DNA of 64,000 nucleotides from Nelumbo lutea (Eukaryota; Streptophyta; Magnoliopsida; Proteales; Nelumbonaceae): the NCBI GenBank assembly GCA_022828595.1, contig JAKGHH010000001.1, positions 118,184,999-118,248,998 on the forward strand. Reading direction: 5' to 3'. A model generated the notes under the pieces. The model searched no databases. It was not told the DNA's origin and saw only the letters and a program-made list of their open reading frames with translations. A program made the translations under genes and the position numbers. Positions within the stretch are counted from its first letter, which is position 1. The number at the start of each line of letters is the position of its first letter. Shown one piece after another: positions 21,487 through 34,264 of this stretch.

Positions 21487-23401
21487 TGTTAGACAGTTTT
21501 GTATGCCCTTAGCTTCAATCAAATTGATGTACTTTATGAGTTTATTGTAAATGAATAAAAGTGCATATTTGATTCATGTTCCCTTGGTATGTTTCTGTGT
21601 AATACCCTTAAACTGGACACTTATTGAGACTCGCGTTAGTTTAGAATGTTCACAGCCAGTGGGTCGGTCTGGGGAGACCTATCCTGACAAGGCTGACACT
21701 GTGGTGCCACCAAGTCGGTTGGGGTGGCTTGTCTCAGCTACCGGGGTGAAACCCTAGGCACATACAGTGTGGGATTAATTGAATCTTTGAACTGGACCAG
21801 ATTTCCAGTATTGCCATGGACCTTGGAGATTGATGGGCAAAACTGGAAAGTTACACCCAACCCCTAGACTCGATTATGATATTGCACTAGGTGTCGGATC
21901 GGGTTGTGTTTGATGTAATCAAAACCTAGGTATGTTGGGACAATCCGAGAATTCATCTGAGTGGGTGATCATAGTGACAGGATCAGCCCCTTTATCGGAC
22001 AAAGGTAATGATCGGGGATGCACTCTCACTGTTAGAAACCAAGACTGCCGGCAGCCGATTTCAACCGTTGAGATTTGTTTTGCAAAGTATATTTTATATG
22101 AGATATAAAAGTATATATATTATGGTTTCCAAATGTTTGCAAAAAGGTTTTAATTCTCGGGATCCATATAAGTGAAGAGTGCAACACTGTTCCTTGCAAC
22201 CGAGGCAGAGGCCCTCTTTTGTCGGGCAGTGTATGATCATTAAGGGCTGAGAGGTTAAGTGTAAGACCATTGAGGATAATACCTAATGGGCTAATCTTGC
22301 ATCTACCCACAGTCCCTGGGTGTTACAAGGTGGCTTGGCCCAGGGACCACTTAGGGTAAGTGTTGGGCCCATAGATCCCATTCGATGGGTTTCAGGGGGT
22401 GCACTGTCTTTAACAGTGTATTCGACCAGGCCTTGTAACAAAGGCTGGGTCGAACCCATGTGGTTGATATGTAGATCAATGCTTGGGTCCCACGCCATAC
22501 AAGGAAGCCCAACTGGGCAGCAGTTAGGAAGGTTAAGTGAGCACATAAGCTTAATGGGCCTAAAGCCCATTTCGAACTGGGCTATTTATTTAGTTAATTA
22601 AAGGGGCGAATTCTGAGATGGATTAGCAGATAGGATAGGGTCTTAATCCTATCCACTCAGAGAGTCCAGATCTGAATGTGATTCAGATCTAGAAACCTCC
22701 TAATGGGATTAGGAGAAAGCTGATCTAATCTACAGATAAGATAAGGGTTTATCCTTATCACTAGAAGAGAAGGCTGATCCAAATATGATTTGGATAAGCA
22801 GCTCCTAATGGGATTAGAAGCTGATCTTTTAAGTTAACAAAAAGAAGGAGGGGGCGGCAGCCTTTAGGAGATATACATCATATCCTCTTTAGTGCTGAAA
22901 TCAAGAAGAGAGAATTCTACACCCTACGAATACTCTTTTACCGCCTCCCTGTTCTTGTCGCCCTGTTTGCCAGTTCGATCTCCAGTTGTGGAAGAAGTCA
23001 AGATTGGATCTTGACATCAGTTCTTTAAGAAATGATTGAAAGGAAGTTGTGCTCACGTACCATTCTACTGATTCTTGCGAAGGACAGAGTTCTTAGGGAA
23101 GAACACTACTGATTCTGCTCCATCCTGCACTGCGCCATATTCAGTGGGAGTAGTCTTTGGATCCTTCCTTGGGCGTGAACACCTTCGTTGGGAGATATTA
23201 CTTCTCCGTATCAGGTATAATTCTCTCCTATTCCTTTTGGTTCAGATCTAGTTCAGTTTAAGGTTCAAGAATGATCATTGAAAATATGATTTTCTAAATA
23301 GGGAATGTGATTCCCAGTTGAAGGGAGAGAAAAATTTTGGAAATCCGCCCCCTTATTCCGCAATCTTTGGGCGTCCATGGGATGGATCTCTCATCCCTTC
23401 A
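21487..23401 (+). mobile_element. Solo LTR (1.9 kb), same family as 17821-19724, TSD ATTTT
   Basis: Starts TGTTAGACAG and ends CATCCCTTCA. It is flanked by ATTTT at 21482-21486 and 23402-23406. The TATA-like TATAAAAG near 22103 supports plus-strand polarity. Shared landmarks with the other copies include CTGCCGGCAGCCGATTTCAA and CTGGACCAGATTTCCAGTAT. It is a clean solo LTR. Confidence 0.9.
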
Positions 23402-23406
23402 ATTTT

Positions 23407-24860
23407 CACATGACTGACAGAGAAGTATCATTTAGAAAGAAAAGTGAAATTGTGAACTAATAAATCCAGGGTTTACATTTTGAACCTTTAATTTAACTGA
23501 TTATTTACTGTCAACATCTTCTCAAGACTGAGCTAGAAATTATCACCCAAGTTAAAATGAAGCCCTTCTAGGTATTGGTTCACAGTCTTGAGAGTTCAAC
23601 TGTCAGGTTAGATTCAGTCTTGAAAAACAGTAATATATATAGGCTCATTAACCATCCATCAACAGTTACTGCCAAAGCTGTTAAATCTATTCCTTGTCCT
23701 CTAATAGCAACATTCAAACAGAATTGTAAAATAATCAACATTTAAAGAAAAGTGATTGCAGTGATATGCTTGGAATCCTTTTCCTACTCATGGAATTATT
23801 ATGGAAGAGTGGTTATATTGGCAATTTGGCATTGTACTTTGTTTGGACAAAAGCTGGAAGTATAGACCAACATAGTGAAGTAATTAAAAATCTCCAAATC
23901 ATCAGTATATAGAAATCATGTTACACAAAATCAACAATGGGAATGGTTGTTTACTAACTATCTGAAAACTTCTATTTGGCACCATATGAATAAACTAACT
24001 ATCTGGAAACTTCTAAACAACCTCACCCAGCATGTTGGTTAAGCACAGATGAAATGGTATCAAAGCCTACCAAGTTCGGACCATAGTGAGGGCTACCTGG
24101 GAGAAGGCCTCCTTAGAGCGGAGTGAAAGCTTTCACAAAAAGGGCTACCTATTGCTAGAGTGAGAGCTGCCCAAGCAATACAAAGTTGCAAACTACAAAG
24201 CATCTAAGCATCTTGTTTACACTAAAGTTATCTGTTAAATGGAAATGGGTTTTTGAAAAGAAAATTGGTAGAGCAGAAACAGATTGGACCAAATCCAGTC
24301 CAATTGACACCCCTACTCTCTAAATCAGGTGAGAACTATTAAATATACAACCATAAACTTGTATGCTGTCCTAGAAAAAATAAATAGTGAAAGCACACAA
24401 AATAGTCCATTTGTAGCAAAGATATAATATCTATTATGTAAGATCTTTCTCTAGTTATCTATCTCTCATCCATCTATTATTAATCTATTATTAGATCCAA
24501 AGATATAATATTATATCTAGTTTTTATTAACAATATGTATTTGTTTTTTCAGGAAATTGTTAGCATGGAGGATATTGAAGATGTATACTTTGGGATTTGA
24601 CGAAGACTTTTGGACATCATAGAGCGAAATGATTTTTTTTTGTTATATTTTTTGTTGGTTTTTGGACTATCCATTATTGATCTATGATCTGAAAGTGACA
24701 GTTGTATATATAAACATTTTATGACAATTTTGTTTTATATGAAAATAGTTTATTTGGTTAAATTTCATAATTATTTGATTATTTTAATTAAATATATAGT
24801 ATGCATTTGATTTAAAGGGCGCACACGATGAAATTAATATTTATCATTATAAAATAAGCA
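23407..24860. other. No recognised gene
   Basis: AT-rich stretch without conserved coding blocks. The segment ATGGAGGATATTGAAGATG near 24565 is followed by a short open frame ending TTTGGGATTTGA. Since it sits just inside the CACTA terminus it could be the end of a transposon gene, but I cannot identify it. Confidence 0.3.
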
Positions 24861-24869
24861 ACAACTTTT

Positions 24870-25276
24870 TTGTTGCTTCATTTTATTACTTTTTAGCATG
24901 CATGTATGACATTTAGTGGCGCTTGTAAATGCCACTAAATCCTAAATGAATAGAATGATTAAGACTTTTAGTGGCAATTATAAATGCCACTATACCAGTT
25001 GCTATTTAGTGGCACTACAAATTGCCAATAAATGTCATTACTAAATTTTAAAATGGTATTTATAACTGCCACTAAAGCATGAATAAAATGCCACTAAAAA
25101 TAGTTTTTATGGGCGTTAATACAAATGCCACTAAAATTTGGATAAACGCCACTGAAAGTAAGTTTTATTGGCATTTATTTAAATGCCATTAAAAATCGAA
25201 TAAATGTCACTAAAACTTTTACCGACTCAGATATCAATGGCGTAATTTGTAAATGCCGCAATAGGCTTTAGTAGTG
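24870..25276 (-). mobile_element. CACTA (En/Spm) transposon terminus with subterminal repeats
   Basis: The right border read on the minus strand is CACTACTAAAGCC, the CACTA superfamily terminal signature. Inside it, between about 24910 and 25210, short inverted motifs TTTAGTGGC and GCCACTAAA recur at least six times, as expected for subterminal transposase-binding arrays. No matching opposite CACTA end is visible upstream, so this looks like a one-ended fragment. Confidence 0.7.
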
Positions 25277-25957
25277 TGGGGGAAATGGTACAGTCCTTAC
25301 ATGTTCATAAAAGAAGGAGATAATCTGAAAGATCAAATGAAGAGATCAATGTTTTTACGAGGTAACACTTGAGCAACAGTGGGAACAGATTTATGCTTGT
25401 GAGAATATTCTTAGTGAAAGCAATGCAGTGGCTATCGATGTATACGTTCAGAAAGAAGGAAGAACCCGGATTTCCTGCACTTGGTACGGTGTGGGACGTG
25501 GTACACTTCCAATGAGACTACTGAAGCTTTTTCAAATCCATATGCCATTAACAACCAATTTTTAGAAAAGTGAGAGAAGAGAATTGTTTCTTCTTTGGGC
25601 GGCATTGAGAGAAGAGATTTGCTAAGAACGGCGGAGAGTGGTTCTTTGGGCAGCATTGCCAAGAAATTTGCGGTTGTTTGAACAATACACAGTGACGAAT
25701 CAGAGGTAACTTCCCACCAAAATTGGGACATCTCACTATTTTTATAGACTGATTCTATATACATCTCTGCTCTAAACCCACCGAAACATTCCTATTATGT
25801 TCGAATTATTTTAACCGCACTAAATCTCTATTACTGTGATAAACAGTTCAGAGAGTTGAAATTTCAGCCCATATTCTTAACCATTTGATGGGACATGCTT
25901 AGAATCAATTTTGTATTAAATAGGTACAACTGTATGGCTACTATCACTTGAAATTCT
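25277..25957. other. Unassigned segment with an open frame at 25432-25764 (minus)
   Basis: A minus-strand frame of 110 codons has internal similarity between its parts (LPKEPLSAVLSKSLLSMPPK). I recognise no domain, splice context or homologue. It may be a 5' exon of an unknown gene or chance. Confidence 0.2.
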
Positions 25958-26873
25958 TGATGCGGTACGATCCGGGCACTCCTAATTGACTGTTGACTGG
26001 CTCCTAACTGGCAACGGATAGTACTTGAGAGGAAGAAGGTGAAGGATTCTTGGGGGATTTGTTCGGCGGGAATACTCCAAAGCTTAAGTTAGAACACTGA
26101 GGGAGAAAGTAAATAGTGTAAAGAGACTATGAGTGTAGGTTGTGCTAGATCACTGAATTCTCAAGATTAGCTCGAGAGCAAGTAAGATGACTCAAAATTA
26201 GATTACATCAGAGATCAGAGATCCCTTTCCCCTTCGACAAAGGGGCTTTTATAGGGGCATTCTTATCAAATCGGGCGTAGCCGCCACTGGGCTTCTATCG
26301 CAACCATTACTTGCCAGGGCTGCGCAGGTGACCGTTGTAGAGTACTACCCAATTGGATGGGTGACACGTCCCAGGAGGACAGGCACGCCACCATCTGTTG
26401 AGAGGCGTGGGCACAGTCTGTCAAATGGGCAAAAACTGCATCGTCAGTCAAGAGGCGTGGCGCAATCTGACGGGTACGGTCTTGTCAGATAGAAGCTTCC
26501 TGAGAGCATCGCGTCGCTTAGTCGTGAGCTACCCTATCACGCAGCGAGCTATCTTATCGCGAGCTACTTCATAGCGAGCTCCCAAGGGTACTTCGAGGTG
26601 ATCCTCATCGAGATTGTCTTTGGGGCAGCCTTTCTGCCTAAGTGTTGGAGCAAGCTGGTTACCCTACCTCGCAAGTTGGGATAGTCTTGGAGTATTCCCT
26701 TTCAGTAGCTCAGGGGACCTCGAGTTCACGTTGTAGCGAGCTCCCCCTATAGCGAGCTGTCCTACAGGCTCGTTACTTAGTCGCAGTCAGGCTTTGGTGG
26801 TGAACTGTTGCTCGTGCTGAGTCAAGTCCACGTGTCATTGTCTCGAGGGGTCGGGTCAAATCATCATCCATCA
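25958..26873 (-). mobile_element. Tat-family solo LTR
   Basis: Ends TGATGCGG and CATCATCCATCA fit the TGATG...CATCA family. Flanks are ATTCT (25953-25957) and AGTCT (26874-26878), a 5-bp TSD with one mismatch. A minus-strand TATA box (TATAAAAG, 26253-26246) and a TTAAGTTAGAACACT segment near 26080 correspond to the promoter and R/U5 of the family. No internal region is attached. Confidence 0.65.
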
Positions 26874-26929
26874 AGTCTTTTTACCAAAAAAGAACTCAAC
26901 CAAGGAATAGAGATTCGTCAATAGCGACA

Positions 26930-27404
26930 TTTTAAAAAACGATCCGAAAACAGAACCGTTCTAACCACTGGTTTTTGGGTCGATAATCCAATCATTCAAT
27001 GGGTCGATGGGTCAACGGTTCGACTGCTTGGATCAATAGGTTATTAACATTTTCAACAATGTTTTAACCAAAAATTGGGTTTGAGGTAAAACGGAACCAT
27101 TTTCCTGTACGGTTCTTGAGCCAAACAGTTCGACCGTTGGGGTCAATTGCGGTCCGAAAACCTTGGTGAATAGTAACTATGTTGCAAAGCATCCATGCCC
27201 TTAATTGTCAAAGAAATCTTTGTTTGTTTCATGCACGTCTCTCTGTCACCGTCAAAACATCCAATGCTCTTAAACTATGCATTGAAAAAACATGTTTTGT
27301 AACGATCATTTAATGGATGGTAAAATGGGTCAAACGGTCGGACCGTTTAACCCCGTAATAGGACCCTGACTGGTTTGATATCCGAATCGATTTTAAAAAC
27401 CATG
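26930..27404. mobile_element. hAT-like MITE, degenerate
   Basis: The right end ATTTTAAAAACCATG and left end ATTTTAAAAAACGATCCG resemble the TIRs of the clean copy at 48379-48651. The interior shows the same ACGGTTCGACCGTT and AACCACTGG strings found around 47010-47820. Confidence 0.5.
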
Positions 27405-28160
27405 CATATAACAGTTCACTCAAGCAGATTAAGTTATATGCCAATCAACAATGTTAGCCTTTAAAAATCAATAACATTCGTAAAACAAAAGAAAAAGAAA
27501 AGAAAATTTGAAGTTGGTAATCAACTTGTTGCTAAGAAGACAAATACTCTTGCAAGTTGAATAAAACATACATTTTTACCATTTTTGATAGATTCTACCT
27601 ATTAAAACCAAAATAAATACTTTAATGCATTGTAAAAAGAAAATCGTTTAATGTGAATCATTGTTCATGTGTTTGACTTCTTTGGTGGGTCCACATTGAT
27701 AGTTTCTGCACTGTGTAATCCCCAAGGGAAATTCAACTTGCAAGCCAAAAGTTAATAAAATCAAATTAGTGGTCCAATAGTTTAAAACATAGGAAATTTG
27801 AGAAAAAAAAAATATTCCAACTTTCAAATTGCTAGAGGTCATTACTTGTGAATATTCTACAATCCCTACTAATCCCTGTCAAATAATTATGTTATTACAC
27901 TCGTGACTAGAAACTAAAAGATAATTCTTTGAGAATTGTGCCTATAAAAACACATATGAATGAATAATTTAATCAAAACAATAAAACACATTCACAATTT
28001 AATCAAAGCAATACCTGTCCAGATCGGGGAGGTTCATCAACTTCTTTTGACTTTGTTAGTTTTGTCCTCCTCTTATTTATATCACCTCCACCTCCAAATT
28101 TCTACATTGTCATAATTTAATTAGCGATCACAAGCAAAAAGTAAAATAAAAGTAAACTTT
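27405..28160. other. No recognised gene; flank of FAR1 relic
   Basis: AT-rich intergenic sequence. The part near 28020-28090 may be the decayed 3' coding end of the adjacent FAR1-related pseudogene (KRRTKLTKSKEVDEPPRS on the minus strand). Confidence 0.35.
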
Positions 28161-28161
28161 T

Positions 28162-29545
28162 CTAAAACATTCTTTGGCCTCTTTGAATAACATGTATTAG
28201 GCACCTTTTGTTTATTTCCTTTCGCTGTTTTAATGCAACTCCTTCGGTGATAATGGCATTATTGCTACCATTAAGATTTGTGAAAGAAGAGCTGATAGTA
28301 TCATTGATTTCTACTCCCAAACTATTTGATGCATCACATAGCTGATCAATTTTTGAGTATTTTAAACATTCAGTAACATCTTTCAAAAGCTTTTCTGCAA
28401 CCTCCGTGGCAACATTATATGCATCCTCAGCATGTATAGCTCTACTTGATATTTGGGTAAACAAATGATTCAACTCTTTGTAACGCATTTTTGTTCTTAT
28501 GCTTTGATCCAAACTTTTAGTAGAGCTACATGAAATTCCAATAGATGTCACCTTTGCATCAATAGTCCATTTTTTCAGACACGCTCACTATAAATTCAGT
28601 TATTGTTTCAGACAAAACATGATCTTCATCAATTCTACAATTTAATTGTTGCAATACTTCAGTATAAAACACAGAAAAAATAGGCGGAGTATATATGCAA
28701 GCAACCTGTTTCAATATATCTAATTACACTGGCAATGTTGGAAAGCTTTGTTTTGCTGCAAATTCCACTTTTAACGCTTCATATCGCTTATTAACAACTA
28801 CTCTTTCAAAATTTCGAAAAAATCTGGACAAATTGTGCTTGATGTTGAGATAGTTCTTCAAACAATTATTTAAACTCTCACTTTTTTGTGTAGTGCTCAT
28901 GCCAGCAGAAAATGTTTGACACCCAAACACTAAAGCCCATCTATGTCTTTTGTTGTACAACTTTTACAACCAATCGTTGTCTTGAAGATTGTATTTCTCA
29001 ATCACACTTTCCCATGCATTTTCAAATCCATCAACTTCTTCGTATTCATACACACATTTGCTAAAATCCTTAAAGAATGACTTAAATTTCTCAAATATAT
29101 TGCTAAGGTGTTTAGCAGCATTTTGGAACATATTCCATACGCATAATCAATGATGTGATTCAAGTAACACCAAAGAGATTGCCTTTGCCATGGCTGCATC
29201 ATCATTAGTTAAAATTGTCTTTGGTCTTTTCTCACCCAGTGTTTTTACAAAAGTCTTGAACAACCACTCAAATGTTTCTGCAGTTTCATCATATAGTAAT
29301 GCAGCACCAAAAATGAGTGATTACTTATAATTATTCATTCCAACAAAAACTGCAAATGGTCTATTTTCATTGTTTGTTCTATATGTTGTGTCAAAACACA
29401 CAACATCACCAAATTGACCATAATCAATTACCACTCGTGCATCAGCCCAAAATATGTTTGTTACTAATTCAGCTTGATCAAATTGGATTGCATAGACAAA
29501 AGATGAATCTTGCTTGGTTACCAAGTTTTTCGTTTGAATGTTCAA
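28162..29545 (-). pseudogene. FAR1/FHY3-related (MULE transposase-derived) pseudogene
   Basis: One long minus-strand frame carries the MULE transposase core: FVYAIQFDQAELVTNIFWAD, then FGDVVCFDTTYRTNNENRPF, ALLYDETAETFEWLFKTFV, KTILTNDDAAMAKAISLVL and CLKNYLNIKHNLSRFFRNFE. It is broken by stops where Gln or Trp codons are expected: after MNNYK near 29320, after LLESHH near 29153, after NDWL near 28965, and at LPV near 28724. Beyond about 28580 the frame shifts, the SWIM zinc-finger segment is missing, and the helical C-terminus continues as KMRYKELNHLFTQISSRAIH. Family members are transcription factors (light signalling) or MULE transposases. The N-terminal FAR1 DNA-binding domain is absent. 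Confidence 0.8.
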
Positions 29546-29599
29546 CTTTTGTTAGAAGCTAGAAATCCACTTGTTCTGTTTCCCTTCCACAAAAAAGAA

Positions 29600-30200
29600 A
29601 GAAGTCAGAAGTAATTTCAACTTTGTCATTCTCCATAGGTATTCAATCTTCAATCCTAGACCCGTTCGCACTAGCCAGTTTGGCTGACCGACACCGGTTC
29701 ATTTCTGCAACACTTGCTGCACTTCGGTTCAGAAATCAAGTTCCGTTCTCCCTTCTCATCATTAATTTTACAACAGAGAAAAGTTTGCCCAGTATAGTAT
29801 ATGAAATTGAATCGAAAATGAGAGTATCATCAACAGGCGAATAAGATGTGATCTAACGTGGTTAAATTAGTTGCCACGTGGCAAGTGAAAAGGTTGGCCT
29901 TCTCTCCCCTTTATTATTGCTATCCTGTCAGCAAGTAGCTACGGTTGAAATTCTGCACAAACGGGCTTCTTTGTTATTGGCTGATGTACAAGTAATCTCT
30001 GATTGGACCCAAATTGTACAGGTGGCATATCAGAATTTCTCACAGTTGTGACTGAGCCACTGAGGGACTCCAATTGTATAGCATGGACTCTTTTTTATTA
30101 TTGATATTACAGGGGATAATCAAGAGTAGGGACAGAACAGGGTGCATGTAATGCCCACTGAACCTGCAGTTTCAAGGGTGTTCTATTATCCATCACTTAG
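29600..30200. other. Intergenic, 3' side of GSTU gene
   Basis: No gene signal. Contains a perfect palindrome GCCACGTGGC (G-box core CACGTG) near 29873. It lies about 0.9 kb beyond the GSTU stop codon, so a role for that gene is doubtful. Confidence 0.4.
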
Positions 30201-30203
30201 TTA

Positions 30204-30631
30204 GATGGTGTTTGGAAGCGTGGGCGTTTATTGGGATTGATTTTCAAGAAAAAAAACTTTTATTTTCAAGATCCATTTTTCAAAAAAAAAATGTTTTAAT
30301 TTTGTTTGGGAGTATTTCTGCCACATAGGCAGTGAGCAACACTATGCTGTTTGGTAAGGTGATTTTAATCACCGTTTTTCATATATGTGCTAACAAGTAA
30401 ACACCACATAAGATACACGTAATCGTCAATCAGTCAACCGTTGAGGGAAACGGTTCATTGATGCTTGAAACGCCAAATTTGACGTCTCATACATCGGTGG
30501 GGTCCTGATTACGAGACATGCACAATTTTTCAATAAACACCTAAACCAAACAAAAAGGCATTTGTTGAAACACCTATATAGATCCAACGTGATACCATTT
30601 TTTGAAAAACGGCCACAGTTCCAAACATCTC
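30204..30631. mobile_element. hAT-like MITE, about 430 bp
   Basis: Terminal inverted repeats GATGGTGTTTGGAA and (reverse complement) GAGATGTTTGGAA. Flanks CTTAGTTA and CTTAGAGG are a degenerate 8-bp TSD. No coding capacity. Confidence 0.6.
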
Positions 30632-30741
30632 CTTAGAGGGATGTAGACTGACCATCTCAATTACTGGGTCATCAGCCAGTTATTTATTCTTTTTTGTTGA
30701 TGGAATAATAAATTTTAGCCTTAAAACAACCAAGAGTCCTC

Positions 30742-30747
30742 TTTATT
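30742..30747 (-). terminator. Poly(A) signal for GSTU gene at 30832-31860
   Basis: AATAAA on the minus strand, about 85 nt past the TGA stop codon, a usual distance for a plant near-upstream element. Confidence 0.4.
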
Positions 30748-30831
30748 ATGAATAAATAAACATAGACAATGGAGAACATAAAATTAAAGGAACCCATATG
30801 AGTTGAGCAGTTGAACTACACAGCACTGTAG

Positions 30832-31899
<1,068 letters not shown>

Positions 31900-31913
31900 T
31901 CACTACAGCATTG

Positions 31914-31920
31914 CTTTATA
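31914..31920 (-). promoter_or_regulatory. TATA box of GSTU gene
   Basis: Minus strand TATAAAG, about 55 nt upstream of the ATG. The same TTGCTTTATAG context is kept upstream of the pseudogene (near 37303) and of the exon-1 fragment (near 41743), so the core promoter was duplicated with the gene. Confidence 0.6.
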
Positions 31921-32196
31921 GGGATTCATGGGGTTGTTTTTTCTTGTGTTCCAAGCTTCTTTCTTGAAACTCTCTGATTGTCAAATTTTCTTTTCAAAGT
32001 TTGGTGTGATTGATTTTTGACTGTGGGTCTAGTTGATCTTGGAGTATTACATTTGATGTAAATATAATAGTTGGAAATTGATGTTGATTTTTGACTGTGG
32101 ATTAGAACAAATGGGCGCAGGTTATAATATATTGACGAGATCGAGTTTCTTTACACTGTGATTAGAGTAAGTAAAGGAAGATGCTTACCCAGTCCC

Positions 32197-32220
32197 TGAC
32201 GTCTGTTGAGGCAGACGTCT
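32197..32220 (-). promoter_or_regulatory. Paired ACGT motifs, possible as-1/TGACG-like element
   Basis: TGACGTCT and AGACGTCT are separated by 8 bp, about 340-360 bp upstream of the GSTU ATG. TGA-type bZIP factors bind TGACG pairs in many stress-inducible GST promoters (family knowledge). In the duplicated promoter the first motif reads TGACATCT, losing the ACGT core. Function is inference. Confidence 0.4.
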
Positions 32221-33256
32221 TCCAGGGCAGTTTAATTACATGAGAGGAATAACTAAGACTAGAGAGCGGGAGAGACCTGACAGAGCTAAGTACGAGAGCT
32301 CCCAGGGTAGGAGCCAGAGAAGTCTTCATTTTTGGTCTTGACCTTTGTTTTGTTTGCAAGCTAGTCAGCTGCAGAGTTGCCTTCATTTTGGGTCTGGATA
32401 CTTCCAGGGCATTTAATTAATCACCAACAATGACTCTCTTTAAAATTTAGGGGCGGCCACCAGTTAAGTCTTTCATGACTTATTAAGCTCGGTTTGTCAA
32501 AAGTTCAGTTCAATTTTGTTTAAATCAAATTTTAAGCCGAATTCAAGTTTAATATATAGGATCGTTTATTAATCGAGTCAAGTTCAAGCCTGATAAAGCT
32601 TAACTTATAAATCTTACGAGCATGATATTAAATAAATAATTTTTATTATATATATATAATTTTATTATATAAAAATATTTTTATTTTTTATATAATAATA
32701 AATAATTTTTATAATGGATATGAATATGGATATGGATAACCTTCAACACTATACCCACTTGCTTTTATGGTGATTCATGGGAGAGTTTCCTTGCTTGGGC
32801 CCTAAGCTTTTCTTTTAATTTATGAATTGTTGACAAAGTCTGCTCTGAGCAGAAAAGAACTCAACCCGGCCCAAAGTGTCATGAGGGTGAGTCTAGATCT
32901 TCCTGTATTGATCCTTGACTTTGGACAATTCGACTAGAGTATGTAGCAGTTGGCACGCGTGCTTACGTTTAATTAACTAATAATTTAAGTTTCTTGACAC
33001 TGTGATAACTGATAAGGTTTGTGCTTGTTGTTTAGATATATTGTAGTTCATAGATAACCGTCTTTCTATTTAAATACCATACCTCAGGTCCTATTTTGCA
33101 TTTTTTTCTGTTTTATCAACCATAAGCCTGATTTGATCATTTTGGTCATCACGATTTGCAGGTATTTTAAATTTAGGGATCAATTCGAGCCGAGATTTAT
33201 CAACTATAAGCTTAATTTGATCATTTTGGTCATCACGATTTGCAGGTAGTTGCCAA

Positions 33257-33526
33257 TAGGGGTAGATTCGAGCCAAGCCGAGCTCAACTCATTGAAATTG
33301 TATTAGGTTTGAGCTCGAGTTCGATTCAAGCTAGATATTTGAGTTAGAGGTAGGCTCAGTTTAAAGCTCGCAAGTTCAAGCTTGGCTTGGCTCTCGCTCG
33401 ACCGCAAGCTAATTTTTTCTAAAAAATAAAAATTATACATATAATAATACTTATTTTATTTTATATTCAAAAATTTAAAAATTTAAAAATTATAAAAATT
33501 ATTCACTATTATACATAAAAAATAAA

Positions 33527-33564
<38 letters not shown>

Positions 33565-33788
33565 AAACTAATTTATTATATATATATATATTTATATGTA
33601 TGTATGTATTATATTAGATTTGATTAGCCTTGTGAGCCTCACGAGTCGAGCTTTATTGGGCTCGAGCTCAGTTCAATTAGCAAACGAGCCTATATATCAG
33701 GCTCGAGTTCAACTCGAAGCTTAGTTTAAAACAAGCTGAGCTGAGCTCGAAAAGCTCATGAGAAGCTCTTGGTTCATGGTCACCCCTA
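33257..33788. mobile_element. hAT MITE (TAGGGGT...ACCCCTA)
   Basis: Ends TAGGGGTAGATTCGAGCC and GGTCACCCCTA. Flanks GTTGCCAA and TTTGCCAT are a degenerate 8-bp TSD. The interior is palindromic (GAGCTCG-rich arms around a (TA)n core at 33532-33562). Its counterpart in duplication copy 2 is 38540-39045, so it inserted before the duplication. Confidence 0.7.
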
Positions 33789-34039
33789 TTTGCCATTCCA
33801 CTCGATGTTCCCATAAGGAATCACTTGTATTGATGAGATATGACTTTGGACCTAGACTTGTGCCCATTTTAAGTTAGGCTTGGACATAAATTTAGGCTTG
33901 TGGGTTCAGGTTTGGGCCTAAAATATTGGGTCCAACCTTTTTTTTTTTGGATGGGCTCAGGCTTTCTCAAAAAATCCCAGCCTAAGCCTGAGTTTGAGCT
34001 CGACTTGATAATATATATTAAATATAAAATCATATTTTG

Positions 34040-34042
<3 letters not shown>

Positions 34043-34078
<36 letters not shown>
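34043..34078. repeat. (TA)n microsatellite
   Basis: About 18 TA units. The matching position in copy 2 (about 39300) has almost none, so the array expanded or collapsed after the duplication. Confidence 0.9.
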
Positions 34079-34082
<4 letters not shown>

Positions 34083-34264
34083 TTTTAAAATACTTTTTTA
34101 CTGAACAAAAAAAGAAAAAAAAATCTCTTTTCAATTTTTTGATTGGGCTTGGGCCCAGGCTTCGGACTTTTATATGAGGGTCGGGTTCAGCGGCGGTGGT
34201 GATGTTCTTGGTCTTGGTAGTGATTGCGAGACTATGCAGATTCTTTTCCTCTTCGGCTAGGAGG

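Noticed and set aside
17821..23401. A single 5.6-kb transposon with long terminal inverted repeats
   Set aside because: Each arm has complete TG...CA-type ends and its own 5-bp target duplication, so they are two solo LTRs.
32162..32386. 74-codon ORF conserved in both GSTU promoters (also 37550-37774)
   Set aside because: Conservation is explained by the recent DNA duplication; no start context, domain or codon bias supports a gene.
33869..34081. ORF with poly(YI) repeats
   Set aside because: Translation of a (TA)n microsatellite.
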